Source of the DNA: Bacteroidaceae bacterium
GTDB taxonomy: Bacteria > Bacteroidota > Bacteroidia > Bacteroidales > Bacteroidaceae
Assembly (NCBI GenBank): GCA_017451645.1
Contig: JAFTNZ010000026.1
Coordinates: forward strand, 1 to 54,475
DNA length: 54,475 bases
Direction: 5' to 3'
Position numbers and translations under genes: made by a program. The notes beneath the pieces are model-generated. The model was not told where the DNA came from. It did not search any database and was given only the letters and a program-made list of their open reading frames with translations. Of the stretch, positions 26,187 to 35,270 are shown one piece after another. Positions within the stretch are counted from its first letter, which is position 1. Every line of letters starts with the position of its first letter.

Positions 26187-27212
26187 ATGAAACGGCATGC
26201 AGATTATTCGTTGCAATCGTGCCATACCTTCGGCATGGAGGTGTGTGCGGCACATTTTGTGGAGTATGCTTCGGTAGAAGAACTGTGCGAAGTGCTCTCT
26301 GCCTTTCGTGGAGAGTGGGCCGGAATGCCTTGGCTGCACATTGGAGCAGGCAGCAACTTGCTGTTTACGTCCGATTGCTATCGGGGAGTGGTATTGCATT
26401 CTGCCATCAGAGGGATGGAAGTGGTTGGTGAAGATGAAGAATGTGTCAGTCTGCGTGCCGGAGCCGGTGTGGTTTGGGACGAGCTGGTAGCCCACTGTGT
26501 GTCGCAAGGATGGGGTGGTGTGGAGAACCTGTCGCTAATACCCGGTGAAGTGGGAGCCAGTGCTGTGCAGAATATAGGAGCATACGGTGTGGAAGTGGCA
26601 GACTTGATAGAAAAGGTGGAGACCATCGGGGTGGCAGACGGAAAGGAGCGGACATTCCGCCCAACGGAGTGTGACTATGCCTATCGGTGGAGCATCTTCA
26701 AGGGGGAATTGCGTGGCAAATATATCGTCACTCATGTCACTTACCGGCTACAGAAGCATCCTGTATTGCACATCGACTATGGGAATGTACGTAAGGAACT
26801 GGAGCGGATGGGGGAGCAACCCTCGTTGGAGAGTGTGCGCAGGGCTATATGCAACATCCGTAACGAAAAACTGCCAGACCCTAAAGTGCTGGGAAATGCC
26901 GGGAGTTTCTTTGTCAATCCGGTAGTGTCGCGCAGTGTCATGGAACGCATACGGGAAGATTGGCCGGAGGTGCCCTATTATGAAGCGGAGGATGGACGAG
27001 TGAAAATACCGGCCGGATGGCTGATTGAACAGTGCGGATGGAAGGGACGTTCATTGGGGCGTGCTGCCGTGCATGACAAACAGGCACTGGTGCTGGTCAA
27101 TCTGGGAGGAGCAACCGGACGAGAAGTGGTGGAATTGAGTCGGGTGGTAGCCGGAGCGGTGAAGGAGAAATTTGACATAGAAATCCATCCGGAAGTGAAT
27201 TTTATAAGTTGA
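26187..27212 (+). CDS. murB: UDP-N-acetylenolpyruvoylglucosamine reductase
   Basis: This 341-aa type I MurB is started at ATG 26187. The frame continues upstream to 26148 but overlaps the lipoprotein stop. The FAD domain shows LHIGAGSNLLFT and GGVENLSLIPGEVGASAVQNIGAYGVEV. The substrate domain shows CDYAYRWSIFK and LPDPKVLGNAGSFFVNPVV, with the catalytic Ser in GNAGSFF. The C-terminus ends IHPEVNFI as in the E. coli enzyme. It reduces the enolpyruvyl group to lactyl using NADPH in peptidoglycan precursor synthesis. Confidence 0.95.
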   Translation: MKRHADYSLQSCHTFGMEVCAAHFVEYASVEELCEVLSAFRGEWAGMPWLHIGAGSNLLFTSDCYRGVVLHSAIRGMEVVGEDEECVSLRAGAGVVWDELVAHCVSQGWGGVENLSLIPGEVGASAVQNIGAYGVEVADLIEKVETIGVADGKERTFRPTECDYAYRWSIFKGELRGKYIVTHVTYRLQKHPVLHIDYGNVRKELERMGEQPSLESVRRAICNIRNEKLPDPKVLGNAGSFFVNPVVSRSVMERIREDWPEVPYYEAEDGRVKIPAGWLIEQCGWKGRSLGRAAVHDKQALVLVNLGGATGREVVELSRVVAGAVKEKFDIEIHPEVNFIS

Positions 27213-27285
27213 ACATCTGTTATAGAATCTGCCTGTAACAGCCAATAGCAGCCACTGTAACCCACTCAAACAAAGGAACAAACAA

Positions 27286-28050
27286 ATGAAAATAACTATT
27301 TTGGGAAGCGGAACATCCACCGGAGTGCCGCAAATAGGATGCAAATGTGAGGTATGCACTTCTACCGATCCGCGTGATTGCAGAATGAGGGCTTCGGCTA
27401 TGGTGGAGACGGATGAGGGAGTGAGGCTGCTGATAGATTGCGGACCGGATTTTCGTGAGCAGATGTTGCGCTTCGATGATTTTCGTCCGATTGATGGGGT
27501 GTTGCTCACCCATGAGCACTACGACCATGTGGGTGGGGTAGATGATTTGCGTCCCTACTGTGCGTATGGTGATATGATGCTTTATGGTGATGAACTGACA
27601 GTGTCGGCTATCCGTATGCGGATGCCTTATTGTTTCCGGGAGAATCCTTATCCGGGCATTCCGCGTATCGCTTTGGAGGCAGTGTCGCCGCATCGGGCTT
27701 TTGAAATCAAGGGAGTGCGGGTGATGCCTATACAGGTGATGCATGGCCGGCTTCCTATCTTGGGATACCGTATAGGACCGTTAGCTTATATGACCGACCT
27801 GAAGAGCCTGCCTGATTCCGAATGGTGTCTGTTGGAAGAGGTGGAATGTCTGATAGTGAATGCTCTGCGTATGCAGGCACATGATTCTCACCAGAACTTG
27901 GACGATGCCCTGAAACTGGCAGCCCGTGTGGGAGCCAAAGAGACCTATTTCATCCACATGAGCCACCAGATAGGGCTTCATGCAGAGGTGTCTTGCGCAT
28001 TGCCTCCGCATGTGCACCTGACCTACGATGGGATGGTGATAATGTGTTGA
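27286..28050 (+). CDS. MBL-fold metal-dependent hydrolase (PhnP-like)
   Basis: This 254-aa protein has the metallo-beta-lactamase motif LTHEHYDHVGGV near residue 75. Other metal-ligand regions are VMHGRLPILGY and the late FIHMSHQIGLH. The N-terminus ILGSGTSTGVPQIGCKCEVC has the extra cysteines of PhnP-type phosphoribosyl 1,2-cyclic phosphate phosphodiesterases, which often carry an additional zinc. Its physiological substrate is unknown here, and there are no phosphonate genes nearby. It follows murB after 73 bp in the same direction. Confidence 0.85.
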   Translation: MKITILGSGTSTGVPQIGCKCEVCTSTDPRDCRMRASAMVETDEGVRLLIDCGPDFREQMLRFDDFRPIDGVLLTHEHYDHVGGVDDLRPYCAYGDMMLYGDELTVSAIRMRMPYCFRENPYPGIPRIALEAVSPHRAFEIKGVRVMPIQVMHGRLPILGYRIGPLAYMTDLKSLPDSEWCLLEEVECLIVNALRMQAHDSHQNLDDALKLAARVGAKETYFIHMSHQIGLHAEVSCALPPHVHLTYDGMVIMC

Positions 28051-28074
28051 ATCATCTGTCGGTCGAGACGATGC

Positions 28075-29634
28075 TTACGGCAAAGTCCCTTGTACTTTCT
28101 TGCGTAGTAGAGAATCTCCCTGATAAGTCAGTATCAGGTTGGTGTTGATTTGCCCGTTGGTGTAGATGAATTGGGTGGAGAACATGAAATTCCTGAAAAA
28201 ATCCTTGTGTTTGAAGAAAAACTCCGGCAACAGCCGGGTAGGATGTACCGGCAGACTGTCTATGCCGCTTCCTATCAGGTCGTTCATGTCCGCTATCATG
28301 GTAAAGTTGGATTGTTCTGCCAAATCGTTCAAGCAATATTGGTAGAGCTGTCTGTTGTGTACCTGTCCGTCGGCGGATTGCGAGGTCATCTCCTTGAGGT
28401 AACCCAACAGGATTTCCGGAGTAGTAGCCACCAGCATCTTGTCCTTGTAGAACGTCAGGCAATAGTCTCTGACGTGGGGGCGTGTGATGAAGTAGCAGGG
28501 CATCTTCTCTCCACCTTCGTATGACCATATCGGGTAGAAAGTGCCATGCAACCAATATCCGGTGAGAGCTTTCCTGCTTCTTTTCAATTCATTCTGCATC
28601 TCTTCGGCATAGCCGTTTTCCAGAGGAATAGTGAGCAGTTGCAGAGCCGAATCGGGTTGCTCCTGTGGGGTGAACAGGATGGCATCTATCTCCTGACAAT
28701 CATTCTCAGCCAACCAACTCTCCAATAGATGCGGAGTGTCTCCAAAGGCATCTTCATCCATGTCTTGTGCGAATGGCAACTGATACATCAGCTGTATGTG
28801 GCCGGGCAGTTCGGTGTCGTTGATTAAAGGCATTTGCCGTTGCATGGGCGAGCCGAAGAGGAGACTGGTGTCATTGGCGATTTGTCCGCCAGTCAGGTAA
28901 ACAGCTTCAGCATTCATGCGGATGTCAAATTCGAGCCATTGTATGTCGGGATGCTCTGTTGTGTGCAGGTAGAGGGTCAACGGTTCGTTGCGTTTGTTCT
29001 TTTTCCTCAATTTGTTGAAGCGTTCGTCCGTACAGATGTTACGGTTCTCTTTGTGTGCATCAATAACCTTTTCAATCAGACTCTTTTGTAGGCTGATAGC
29101 AAAAAATCCCGGTTGGAAATAACAGGCAAGAAACTCCTTTCCCAATGGGTAGATGGTGATATGTTCTCCTTTATACTCCGCAGTCTTAGGACGGAAAGTA
29201 GGAGAGGTGTTCCTTTGCATGAACTCCTCGATGAAAGTCTTGTCGCTTTCATTCATCCGGCCATAAATCACTTGATCATAAGCACTGCCCGGCTGATGGA
29301 AACTGATGAGCAGTTGGTTCATGTCCGGACTCAGGCCGTGTGCCTGTTGGTTTGTCAGCTCCTCCAAATTGTTGATGAGGAAGTCCAGTAGTTTGGACAC
29401 ACGCAAGTCGTTGTATTCCTGATTGAAGCATGAATGGTGTATGTTGTTGTATAGGGTGTTGATGTTTTTGGTCTCCAGAATAGCGTCGCATTCAGAGGGA
29501 ATCAGTGTGTATAGGTCAGTAGTCGTCTGTTTCTCCTGCATGCTCAGTCGGGTATATCCCCACGAGATGACTGCCGTAAGAAACAGAATGATGCTGACCG
29601 AGGTGGCTATTCTGGATAATGTCTTTTTGTTCAT
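28075..29634 (-). CDS. conserved hypothetical membrane-anchored protein (DUF3352-like)
   Basis: This 519-aa protein has one N-terminal transmembrane helix (ATSVSIILFLTAVISWGYT, about residues 10-28) and a large periplasmic part. That part starts with LYTLIPSECDAILETKNINTLYNNI, similar to DUF3352-type proteins that recur as 'unknown' in Bacteroidales. No catalytic motif is visible. It converges with the MBL gene, ending 24 bp from it. A promoter with TATCTTTG (29691-29698) and TTTG 20 bp upstream (29719-29722) fits. Confidence 0.6.
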   Translation of the reverse strand: MNKKTLSRIATSVSIILFLTAVISWGYTRLSMQEKQTTTDLYTLIPSECDAILETKNINTLYNNIHHSCFNQEYNDLRVSKLLDFLINNLEELTNQQAHGLSPDMNQLLISFHQPGSAYDQVIYGRMNESDKTFIEEFMQRNTSPTFRPKTAEYKGEHITIYPLGKEFLACYFQPGFFAISLQKSLIEKVIDAHKENRNICTDERFNKLRKKNKRNEPLTLYLHTTEHPDIQWLEFDIRMNAEAVYLTGGQIANDTSLLFGSPMQRQMPLINDTELPGHIQLMYQLPFAQDMDEDAFGDTPHLLESWLAENDCQEIDAILFTPQEQPDSALQLLTIPLENGYAEEMQNELKRSRKALTGYWLHGTFYPIWSYEGGEKMPCYFITRPHVRDYCLTFYKDKMLVATTPEILLGYLKEMTSQSADGQVHNRQLYQYCLNDLAEQSNFTMIADMNDLIGSGIDSLPVHPTRLLPEFFFKHKDFFRNFMFSTQFIYTNGQINTNLILTYQGDSLLRKKVQGTLP

Positions 29635-29942
29635 ACTTCTTGTTCTTTATCTGTTCTTTGCATAAAACAAAGATTCCCTATAAATTGTTGCAAAGATATA
29701 AAAAATAAATTAGAAGAACAAAAAAACTTAATAAAAAGGCCTGTAATGTGAAAAAATGTAGGAAATATGACCGGTGTTGGGGTAATATTTCCTAATATTC
29801 CTTTAATAATTGTTGGTGTCCGGTAATACTACTACAGCTCATTCATACTGATGAAGGAAATGCCGTCTTCTTCCTCCTGAGGGGATAGGACGAAAGAAAA
29901 ACTGCCAATCGGGGCTGTCATATAACAGCCTGTGGGTGGAAC
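29635..29942. other. 308-bp intergenic stretch with a promoter and a tiny open frame
   Basis: It holds the minus-strand promoter of the DUF3352-like gene (-33 TTTG at 29722-29719, 20-bp spacer, -7 TATCTTTG at 29698-29691). On the minus strand after the MMPL gene, an open frame at 29832-29921 encodes 29 residues (MTAPIGSFSFVLSPQ...). It has no clear ribosome-binding site, so I do not call it a gene. Confidence 0.5.
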
Positions 29943-32417
29943 TCAATCACCACAGACGGCCTTGCGGAAGTAATTGAACTTCATCAACCAACGGAAGAGA
30001 GCGGGTTGCAGCGTGTAGGTAATCAGGATGGTGGCACTCATGCCGATGAGTGTGCTTACCCCGATGCTATGAATGGCCGGATGGGTGGCAAAGAGCAATG
30101 AGCCGACCACTACCATCAGGACGAAGGCCGAGAAGAAAATGGCTGTCTTGTGGTAGGTGAGCAGTGCATCGCCCTGCTTGCGTGCCTGAGCCAGCAATCC
30201 TGTCATTACAAAGATGCTGTAATCTACACCAATGCCGAAGATGAAGGTGGCTATGATGATGTTGATGAGATTGAACTCCATACCGCAGATGCCCATCACA
30301 CCGCGTACCACATACCAGCTGAGACTCATGGGGATGAAGGCCAAGATGGAGATGGAAAGACTGCGGAAAGAAACGAGCAGCACGAGGAAAACGAAGATGG
30401 AGGAGATGCCCAGTATGGTGTTGAAGTCGTCGTTGAGCAGACGCACCATGTCGCTGGTGTAGAAGAAGGGGTCTATCACTACGGTTCCAGAGAGAGAGGC
30501 TACGGACTGGCTGACAGTCATCTTCAGGTTGTCCGGCATCAGTACGGAGGTGAAGACCAGATAGCGTCCGTCGCTCTCTTCAATGAAATTGCTCAAGAGG
30601 CTTTCAGGGAGCAGGCCTTCTTCATAGAGGGAAGAGGGAGTGTAATCGCTCTCCAACATGATGTAGAAAGGTTCGAACATCTCTTCATTCAACTCATATT
30701 TTTGGGCTGAACGGGTGATGAGGCTTTTGATTTCCTCTATGCGTCGGGGCGACCAATAGTTTTTCCAGTGGTTGATACGTCCGGCCTGTTCATCGGTAGG
30801 GATGAACAATGCAGATGCTTGGGAATATTGCTTGATGATACCGGCTTTCTGTAGTGAATCGAGCGTAGTCATCAGTGCCTTATTGTTTGCAAGTGCTTCA
30901 TCCAAAGTAGTGGAGGTGGCAGCATAGTACATTGAGGAAAATCCCCGATTGACCTTTTCTGCATAAAGCTGATTGGAGCGGACAACCTTGGGTTCGTTGT
31001 ATCCGATATTGCGCAAGTTGCTGTCGAAGTTCACCCAACCGGAGGTGAAGAAAGTGATGAGGCAGGTAATCACAATCGCCCAACGGACAGGACGGTTGCG
31101 GTCGATGGGGTAGGAGTTGATGCGATCGAGCAGTTGGAAAGCCTGCTCGTAGCGTCTGTTTTTCTTCGGGTTGAAGAAGTGGGGCAGGAAAACAAGAGCA
31201 AAGAGTGTGGTACCTATCATGGCAAAAGAGGCGAACAGACCAAAGTCTTTCAGTAAATCACTTTGGGTGAACAATAGGCCAAGGAAAGCACCGATGGTGG
31301 TGAGGCAACCCAGACAAACTGGGGTGGACTGGTCGCGAAGTACCTGTTCGGCATCATTCACATACTTATAATGTGTCAGTACATGAAGACAATAGCTCAA
31401 TGCTACTCCGAGTACAATGGCGCCGATGCCGATGGCCATGAGCGACATACCTCCCTTCAGCCAATAGATACAAGCCAAGGCAAAGAAAGCTCCGTAGCCG
31501 ACAGGAGCAAGCAACATCATCAAAGTGGACCGGTTGCGGAAGCAGAGTCCGATGGTGCCGCAGATAAAGATGAGTGAAAGTCCGATGGTGAGTAGCAGGT
31601 CGCCCTTGATTTGACGGGAATTGAAAACACTCTGTACAGGGGAGCCGTGGAAAAGTATTTCCACTTCGGGGTGGGTGGTCTCGAATGTTTCAATCTCCTT
31701 TTCAATAAGGTTGACAAGGTGGGTGCCTGCCTTGGAGTTGAAGGCATTGAAGTTTGGAGCGAGGAAAGCTAACGCTACCGCAGAATCGGGGGAGAAAAGT
31801 TGTCCGTCTATCAGTGTAAATCCTCCCATACCACCAGCCAGCGAGTGTCCCTGAGGAAGCAGGGCTTTGCGCAATGCTGCGGGGTCTTGTCCTACCATTG
31901 TGGACAGATTGCCCTCCTCATCATTCATTACCAACGTGTGATTGATGGCCATCTGCCGGTCGATGGCTTCAGGAGTAAGCAGAGAGTCGAATGCCGCATA
32001 GCACGACTCGTCAACAAAAGAGGGTACATGCATGAGAGCATAGTCGAGCCCATTTATCATGAGGTCGTCATCAATGCGACTCAATATGTTGGCGATGTAG
32101 TGTGTAGCCGTGTCCTTTACCAACAGGTTGTCTGTCAGTTCTTCCGCATATCCGGCCAGTGTCTCTGTGGTGAGAGATTCTTCTCCATCGCGTGTGGTGA
32201 GTTGGATGAATATCTTGTCCTTTACCCTAAGGTTGCCGAAAGCAAGTCCGCTTTCGGTAGCCGCCTCCGTTTGTGGTAGCAGTCTGGCTATGTTCTCCTC
32301 ATATTCCACTTTCAATCCAAAGTGTATGAACAGGAGTGAACTGGAAATCAGCAAAAGATACATCAGCCAACGTCGCTTGGCCAGAAAATGGTAGAGGGGA
32401 ATGAATATTCTTTCCAT
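29943..32417 (-). CDS. MMPL/RND-family exporter of the polyene-type operon
   Basis: This 824-aa protein has two similar halves, each with one N-terminal membrane helix, a large periplasmic domain and a block of five helices. The first block starts around LLTIGLSLIFICGTIGLCF, the second around ILGISSIFVFLVLLVSF. That is the predicted-exporter (MMPL, RND superfamily) architecture, with GIGVDYSIFVM in helix 4/5 of the second half. In aryl polyene and related clusters an exporter of this kind carries the lipid-linked product toward the outer membrane. It is the last gene of the operon read from 36626 downward. Confidence 0.85.
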   Translation of the reverse strand: MERIFIPLYHFLAKRRWLMYLLLISSSLLFIHFGLKVEYEENIARLLPQTEAATESGLAFGNLRVKDKIFIQLTTRDGEESLTTETLAGYAEELTDNLLVKDTATHYIANILSRIDDDLMINGLDYALMHVPSFVDESCYAAFDSLLTPEAIDRQMAINHTLVMNDEEGNLSTMVGQDPAALRKALLPQGHSLAGGMGGFTLIDGQLFSPDSAVALAFLAPNFNAFNSKAGTHLVNLIEKEIETFETTHPEVEILFHGSPVQSVFNSRQIKGDLLLTIGLSLIFICGTIGLCFRNRSTLMMLLAPVGYGAFFALACIYWLKGGMSLMAIGIGAIVLGVALSYCLHVLTHYKYVNDAEQVLRDQSTPVCLGCLTTIGAFLGLLFTQSDLLKDFGLFASFAMIGTTLFALVFLPHFFNPKKNRRYEQAFQLLDRINSYPIDRNRPVRWAIVITCLITFFTSGWVNFDSNLRNIGYNEPKVVRSNQLYAEKVNRGFSSMYYAATSTTLDEALANNKALMTTLDSLQKAGIIKQYSQASALFIPTDEQAGRINHWKNYWSPRRIEEIKSLITRSAQKYELNEEMFEPFYIMLESDYTPSSLYEEGLLPESLLSNFIEESDGRYLVFTSVLMPDNLKMTVSQSVASLSGTVVIDPFFYTSDMVRLLNDDFNTILGISSIFVFLVLLVSFRSLSISILAFIPMSLSWYVVRGVMGICGMEFNLINIIIATFIFGIGVDYSIFVMTGLLAQARKQGDALLTYHKTAIFFSAFVLMVVVGSLLFATHPAIHSIGVSTLIGMSATILITYTLQPALFRWLMKFNYFRKAVCGD

Positions 32418-32449
32418 CAGAAAGTGCGGTTTGTTTTAGCTTGTGTGTG

Positions 32450-32818
32450 TTATTTCGCAGGAGTCAGTTCGGCTTTCATTTCCAAAAAAACCGCCTCATC
32501 CTGTCCGAGCGCTGCACGCAGTTTGTAGCCTCCATCTATTTTTTCTAACAGCAGGTTGGCTTTCAGCGTGGGATGCTCATCCGGAGTGATAAGGGTGGTG
32601 AGCCGGCATTGTTGCAGATTGTTCATGAAGAGCCGTTGGCCGGCCATGAGTTCGGCCAGTTCCTTCAGCATCTGTATATTGCATACACCGGGTGACACCG
32701 GTTTTCCGGGAAAATGTCCCTGATAGACACGGCATCCGGCATTGAGCCGGATGCAGAAGTCTCCTATTCCTCCTTCGATGGAGTTGCTTTCTATCGTGTA
32801 GTAGTCGTGAATCAGCAT
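32450..32818 (-). CDS. hotdog-fold FabZ/ApeI-like protein with a His but no catalytic Glu
   Basis: The start is set at ATG 32816-32818 (122 aa), which overlaps the stop of the thioesterase gene (ATGCTGA); the open frame reaches 32860. The FabZ motif GHFPGKPVSPG is intact (catalytic His35). The position normally held by Glu or Asp reads Gln49 (PGVCNIQMLKEL). The active site would then be incomplete on its own. The second hotdog gene at 33284 lacks the His but has Glu61, so the two may form a composite dehydratase. Confidence 0.78.
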   Translation of the reverse strand: MLIHDYYTIESNSIEGGIGDFCIRLNAGCRVYQGHFPGKPVSPGVCNIQMLKELAELMAGQRLFMNNLQQCRLTTLITPDEHPTLKANLLLEKIDGGYKLRAALGQDEAVFLEMKAELTPAK

Positions 32819-33252
32819 AATTGGTGTGTTTTTTTCCATTCGGTGAGAAAGTCGGGGCAAGAGGCCTCAAGTTCTCCTTGCATGTTGGTAAACAATTGGG
32901 TCGATTCTGCGGTCAGTACCAGTGAGTTGTCCGATTCCTTCCTGATGTTGTAGTCAAAGACCAGTTTGGCTCCGCGTGAAGAGCGGAGAGTAATGGTCAC
33001 CAACAGGACATCATCTACGGTGGCTGTCTGATGATAGCGCATCCTGATGTCGAACAGTGGAGCCAGATAGCCCTGTCTGTAGATGTACATATACTCCAAT
33101 CCGTATTTGCGGCCAAAAGCTTCGCGGGCATCTTCCATATATTTCACATAATGGCCGTGCCACACCATCCTGATGGAGTCAACTTCTGAGAAACGCACCT
33201 GCACGCGCACCGTCTCGCTCAACAGTTGTGAGTCATTCTTCATACTCTTCAT
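32812..33252 (-). CDS. hotdog thioesterase (4HBT/YbgC-like)
   Basis: The protein has 146 aa from ATG 33250-33252, which follows a GAGGGGGA purine run at good spacing; a Met three codons later is an alternative start. The signature VRFSEVDSIRMVWHGHYVKYMEDAREAF is the 4HBT/YbgC pattern. The position usually held by a catalytic Asp reads Val-Asp-Ser (VDS), with HGHY following. It probably releases or edits acyl chains on the ACP of this operon. Its gene overlaps the next hotdog gene, indicating translational coupling. Confidence 0.82.
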   Translation of the reverse strand: MKSMKNDSQLLSETVRVQVRFSEVDSIRMVWHGHYVKYMEDAREAFGRKYGLEYMYIYRQGYLAPLFDIRMRYHQTATVDDVLLVTITLRSSRGAKLVFDYNIRKESDNSLVLTAESTQLFTNMQGELEASCPDFLTEWKKTHQLC

Positions 33253-33283
33253 ACTGTACAATCCCCCTCACTTGCTTATCCTT

Positions 33284-33721
33284 TTACTCGCCTTCTTGAA
33301 TGAATATTTTCATTTGACACGTAGCCAATGTTTCACCTTCAACTTGCACCTCGGCTGCTATCAGGGTCACTCCACCCGCTTCACCCATCACATGAAGGTG
33401 GGTATGAAGAAATTCTCCGCAATGTGGTAAACGGACAATCTTGAACTTCTTCACCTCACCAATGAAGCCTAATTTGGGGGCTTCACCCCGTGTGTAGGGG
33501 GCATATCCGGCAAAGGCCGCTGCTGACTGGGCTACATGTTCTATCAGCCCCGGCTCTTGCAGGGTGTCTGCCTGACAGAAAATGTTGTCTGCATGAATGT
33601 GCAATCCCGTCTCAGCATCCGTCTCATCAGCAGAGAAAAAGGTGTCCACCATGACGATGGGCGGGCGTTGAGGAATCAGCCGGTAGATTGCTTCACCCGT
33701 GAGTAGCGGTTGGTTGGGCAT
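33284..33721 (-). CDS. hotdog-fold ApeP-like dehydratase with a Glu but no HFPG His
   Basis: This 145-aa protein starts MPNQPLLTGEAIYRLIPQRPPIVMVDTF, the FabA/FabZ-like 'LIPxRxPxxxVD' beginning. Its active-site helix reads EPGLIEHVAQSAAAFAGY, retaining Glu61. The preceding FabZ histidine motif (HFPG) is replaced by IFCQADTLQEPG. ApeP-type subunits of aryl polyene dehydratases have this kind of arrangement and work with an ApeI-type partner. Here the partner would be the protein at 32450-32818. Confidence 0.78.
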   Translation of the reverse strand: MPNQPLLTGEAIYRLIPQRPPIVMVDTFFSADETDAETGLHIHADNIFCQADTLQEPGLIEHVAQSAAAFAGYAPYTRGEAPKLGFIGEVKKFKIVRLPHCGEFLHTHLHVMGEAGGVTLIAAEVQVEGETLATCQMKIFIQEGE

Positions 33722-33740
33722 GATGTTTGTCCTTTATTAC

Positions 33741-33983
33741 TTATTTCTGATTGCTGTAAACGAAATCGTAGAGAGCGGCAAAGTTCTTGATTTGTCCCAC
33801 TTCCGTACCTTTGATTTTCACACCGAATTCTGATTCAATCAGCGCTACCATATCTACAAGGCTCAAGCTGTCCAACTGGAGCGTATCTTTAATGTCACCC
33901 TCGGGAGTGATGTCGCTCACTTCGATTTCAAACTCTTCGGCCAATACTTCGTTGATTTTTTCAATCAGTTCATTCTTTTCCAT
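33741..33983 (-). CDS. acyl carrier protein
   Basis: This is an 80-aa acidic four-helix protein with the phosphopantetheine attachment site LQLDSLSLVDMV (Ser39). It should carry the growing acyl or polyene chain. It lies between the ketosynthase and the ApeP-like gene, so it is dedicated to this operon rather than being the fatty-acid-synthesis ACP. Confidence 0.92.
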   Translation of the reverse strand: MEKNELIEKINEVLAEEFEIEVSDITPEGDIKDTLQLDSLSLVDMVALIESEFGVKIKGTEVGQIKNFAALYDFVYSNQK

Positions 33984-34044
33984 TGTTTTTTCTTTATTCT
34001 TAATTGTTGTATTAATAATAGTTTCTGTCCCTCTCTGCCTTGTT

Positions 34045-35265
34045 TCAGAGGTTTCTTATCACCAACGTAGAGTTTGTACCTCCGAATCCGAATGAATTGG
34101 ACAGGAAGGTATCGAAATGTTTTTCTATACGTTGGTCGGGGATAAGCAGTTTGGCAGAGTCTTCATCGGGGTTCTCGAAATTGAGGTTGGCACCGATGAA
34201 TCCGTTTTTCATCATCAGCATCGAGTAGATTACTTCACTGGCACCAGCCATCCACATTTCGTGTCCTGTCTGACTTTTGGTGCTTGTCACCTCTATGCGG
34301 TGGTCGCCGATGACGTTGTAGATAGCTTTGGCCTCGTTGGTGTCTCCCACATGGGTAGAGGTAGCGTGGGCATTGATGTAGCCTATCTCCTTGATGTCGA
34401 TACCAGCCCGTCTGATAGCCATTATCAGTGACTTGCTGGGGCCTTCCACATTGGGCGACGAAATGTGGTCGCCGTTGGATGAGAATCCATAGCCAAGAAT
34501 CTCTGCGAGGATGGGTGCTCCGCGACGGATAGCCGACTCGTAACTCTCGATGACTATTGTGGCCGCTCCACCGCCAGGTACAAGTCCGTCGCGGTCGCGG
34601 TCGAACGGGCGGCTGGCTTTCGTCGGTTCGTCTTCGCGGACAGAGAAAGCCGAGATACCGTCAAACGAACCTACAGCCCAAGGGTTTACCTCTTGGGCCC
34701 CTCCGCATACGACCATCTCCTGCAGTCCGTTCTGTATGAGCAGTGCTCCGAGGCCGATGGCATGCGAGCCACTGGCGCACGCACCGCTGACGGTGAGGTT
34801 GATGCCCTTCAACTTGAAGATGACACCGAGATTCATCGTCACGGTGGAGTTCATCGACTGGAAAATGGCTCCTGACCCGCAGAGTGTCGTATCCTTCTTC
34901 TCGCGCATAGTATCCACGGCCTTCACATTGGGTACGGTGGAACTGTCGTTGCCATAAAGCAGACCGACGTCATGCGTGTTCAGATAATCTTGATCGATGC
35001 CTGCATTGCGTAGGGCATCAGCAGTGGCACAATAGGCATACTTGGCCTGTTCGGGCATATAGACGCGCTGCGAGCGGCTGAGCACCTTTTTCAAATCGGG
35101 CTCTTCGAGGTGGGCAGTCAGTGCCGAACGGAATCCCATCTCTTTGCGGACGGGGTCGAATATGATGCCCGACTTACCATAGTAAAGCGAGTCGCGCACT
35201 TCGTCCAGGGTCTTTCCTAAGCATGAGTAGATGCCCATGCCGGTAATTACAACTCTGTTTTGCAT
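34045..35265 (-). CDS. beta-ketoacyl synthase (FabF-like) of the polyene-type operon
   Basis: This 406-aa ketosynthase has a full Cys-His-His triad: Cys163 in TVSGACASGSHAIG, His300 in INAHATSTHVGDTNE, His335 in KSQTGHEMW. The GDTNE and FGFGGTNSTLVI ends match KS-I/II. Only one KS is present, whereas characterised aryl polyene clusters have a KS plus a chain-length-factor partner and a ketoreductase. So either the missing activities are supplied from elsewhere or the product is simpler. Confidence 0.92.
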   Translation of the reverse strand: MQNRVVITGMGIYSCLGKTLDEVRDSLYYGKSGIIFDPVRKEMGFRSALTAHLEEPDLKKVLSRSQRVYMPEQAKYAYCATADALRNAGIDQDYLNTHDVGLLYGNDSSTVPNVKAVDTMREKKDTTLCGSGAIFQSMNSTVTMNLGVIFKLKGINLTVSGACASGSHAIGLGALLIQNGLQEMVVCGGAQEVNPWAVGSFDGISAFSVREDEPTKASRPFDRDRDGLVPGGGAATIVIESYESAIRRGAPILAEILGYGFSSNGDHISSPNVEGPSKSLIMAIRRAGIDIKEIGYINAHATSTHVGDTNEAKAIYNVIGDHRIEVTSTKSQTGHEMWMAGASEVIYSMLMMKNGFIGANLNFENPDEDSAKLLIPDQRIEKHFDTFLSNSFGFGGTNSTLVIRNL

Positions 35266-35270
35266 ATCTC

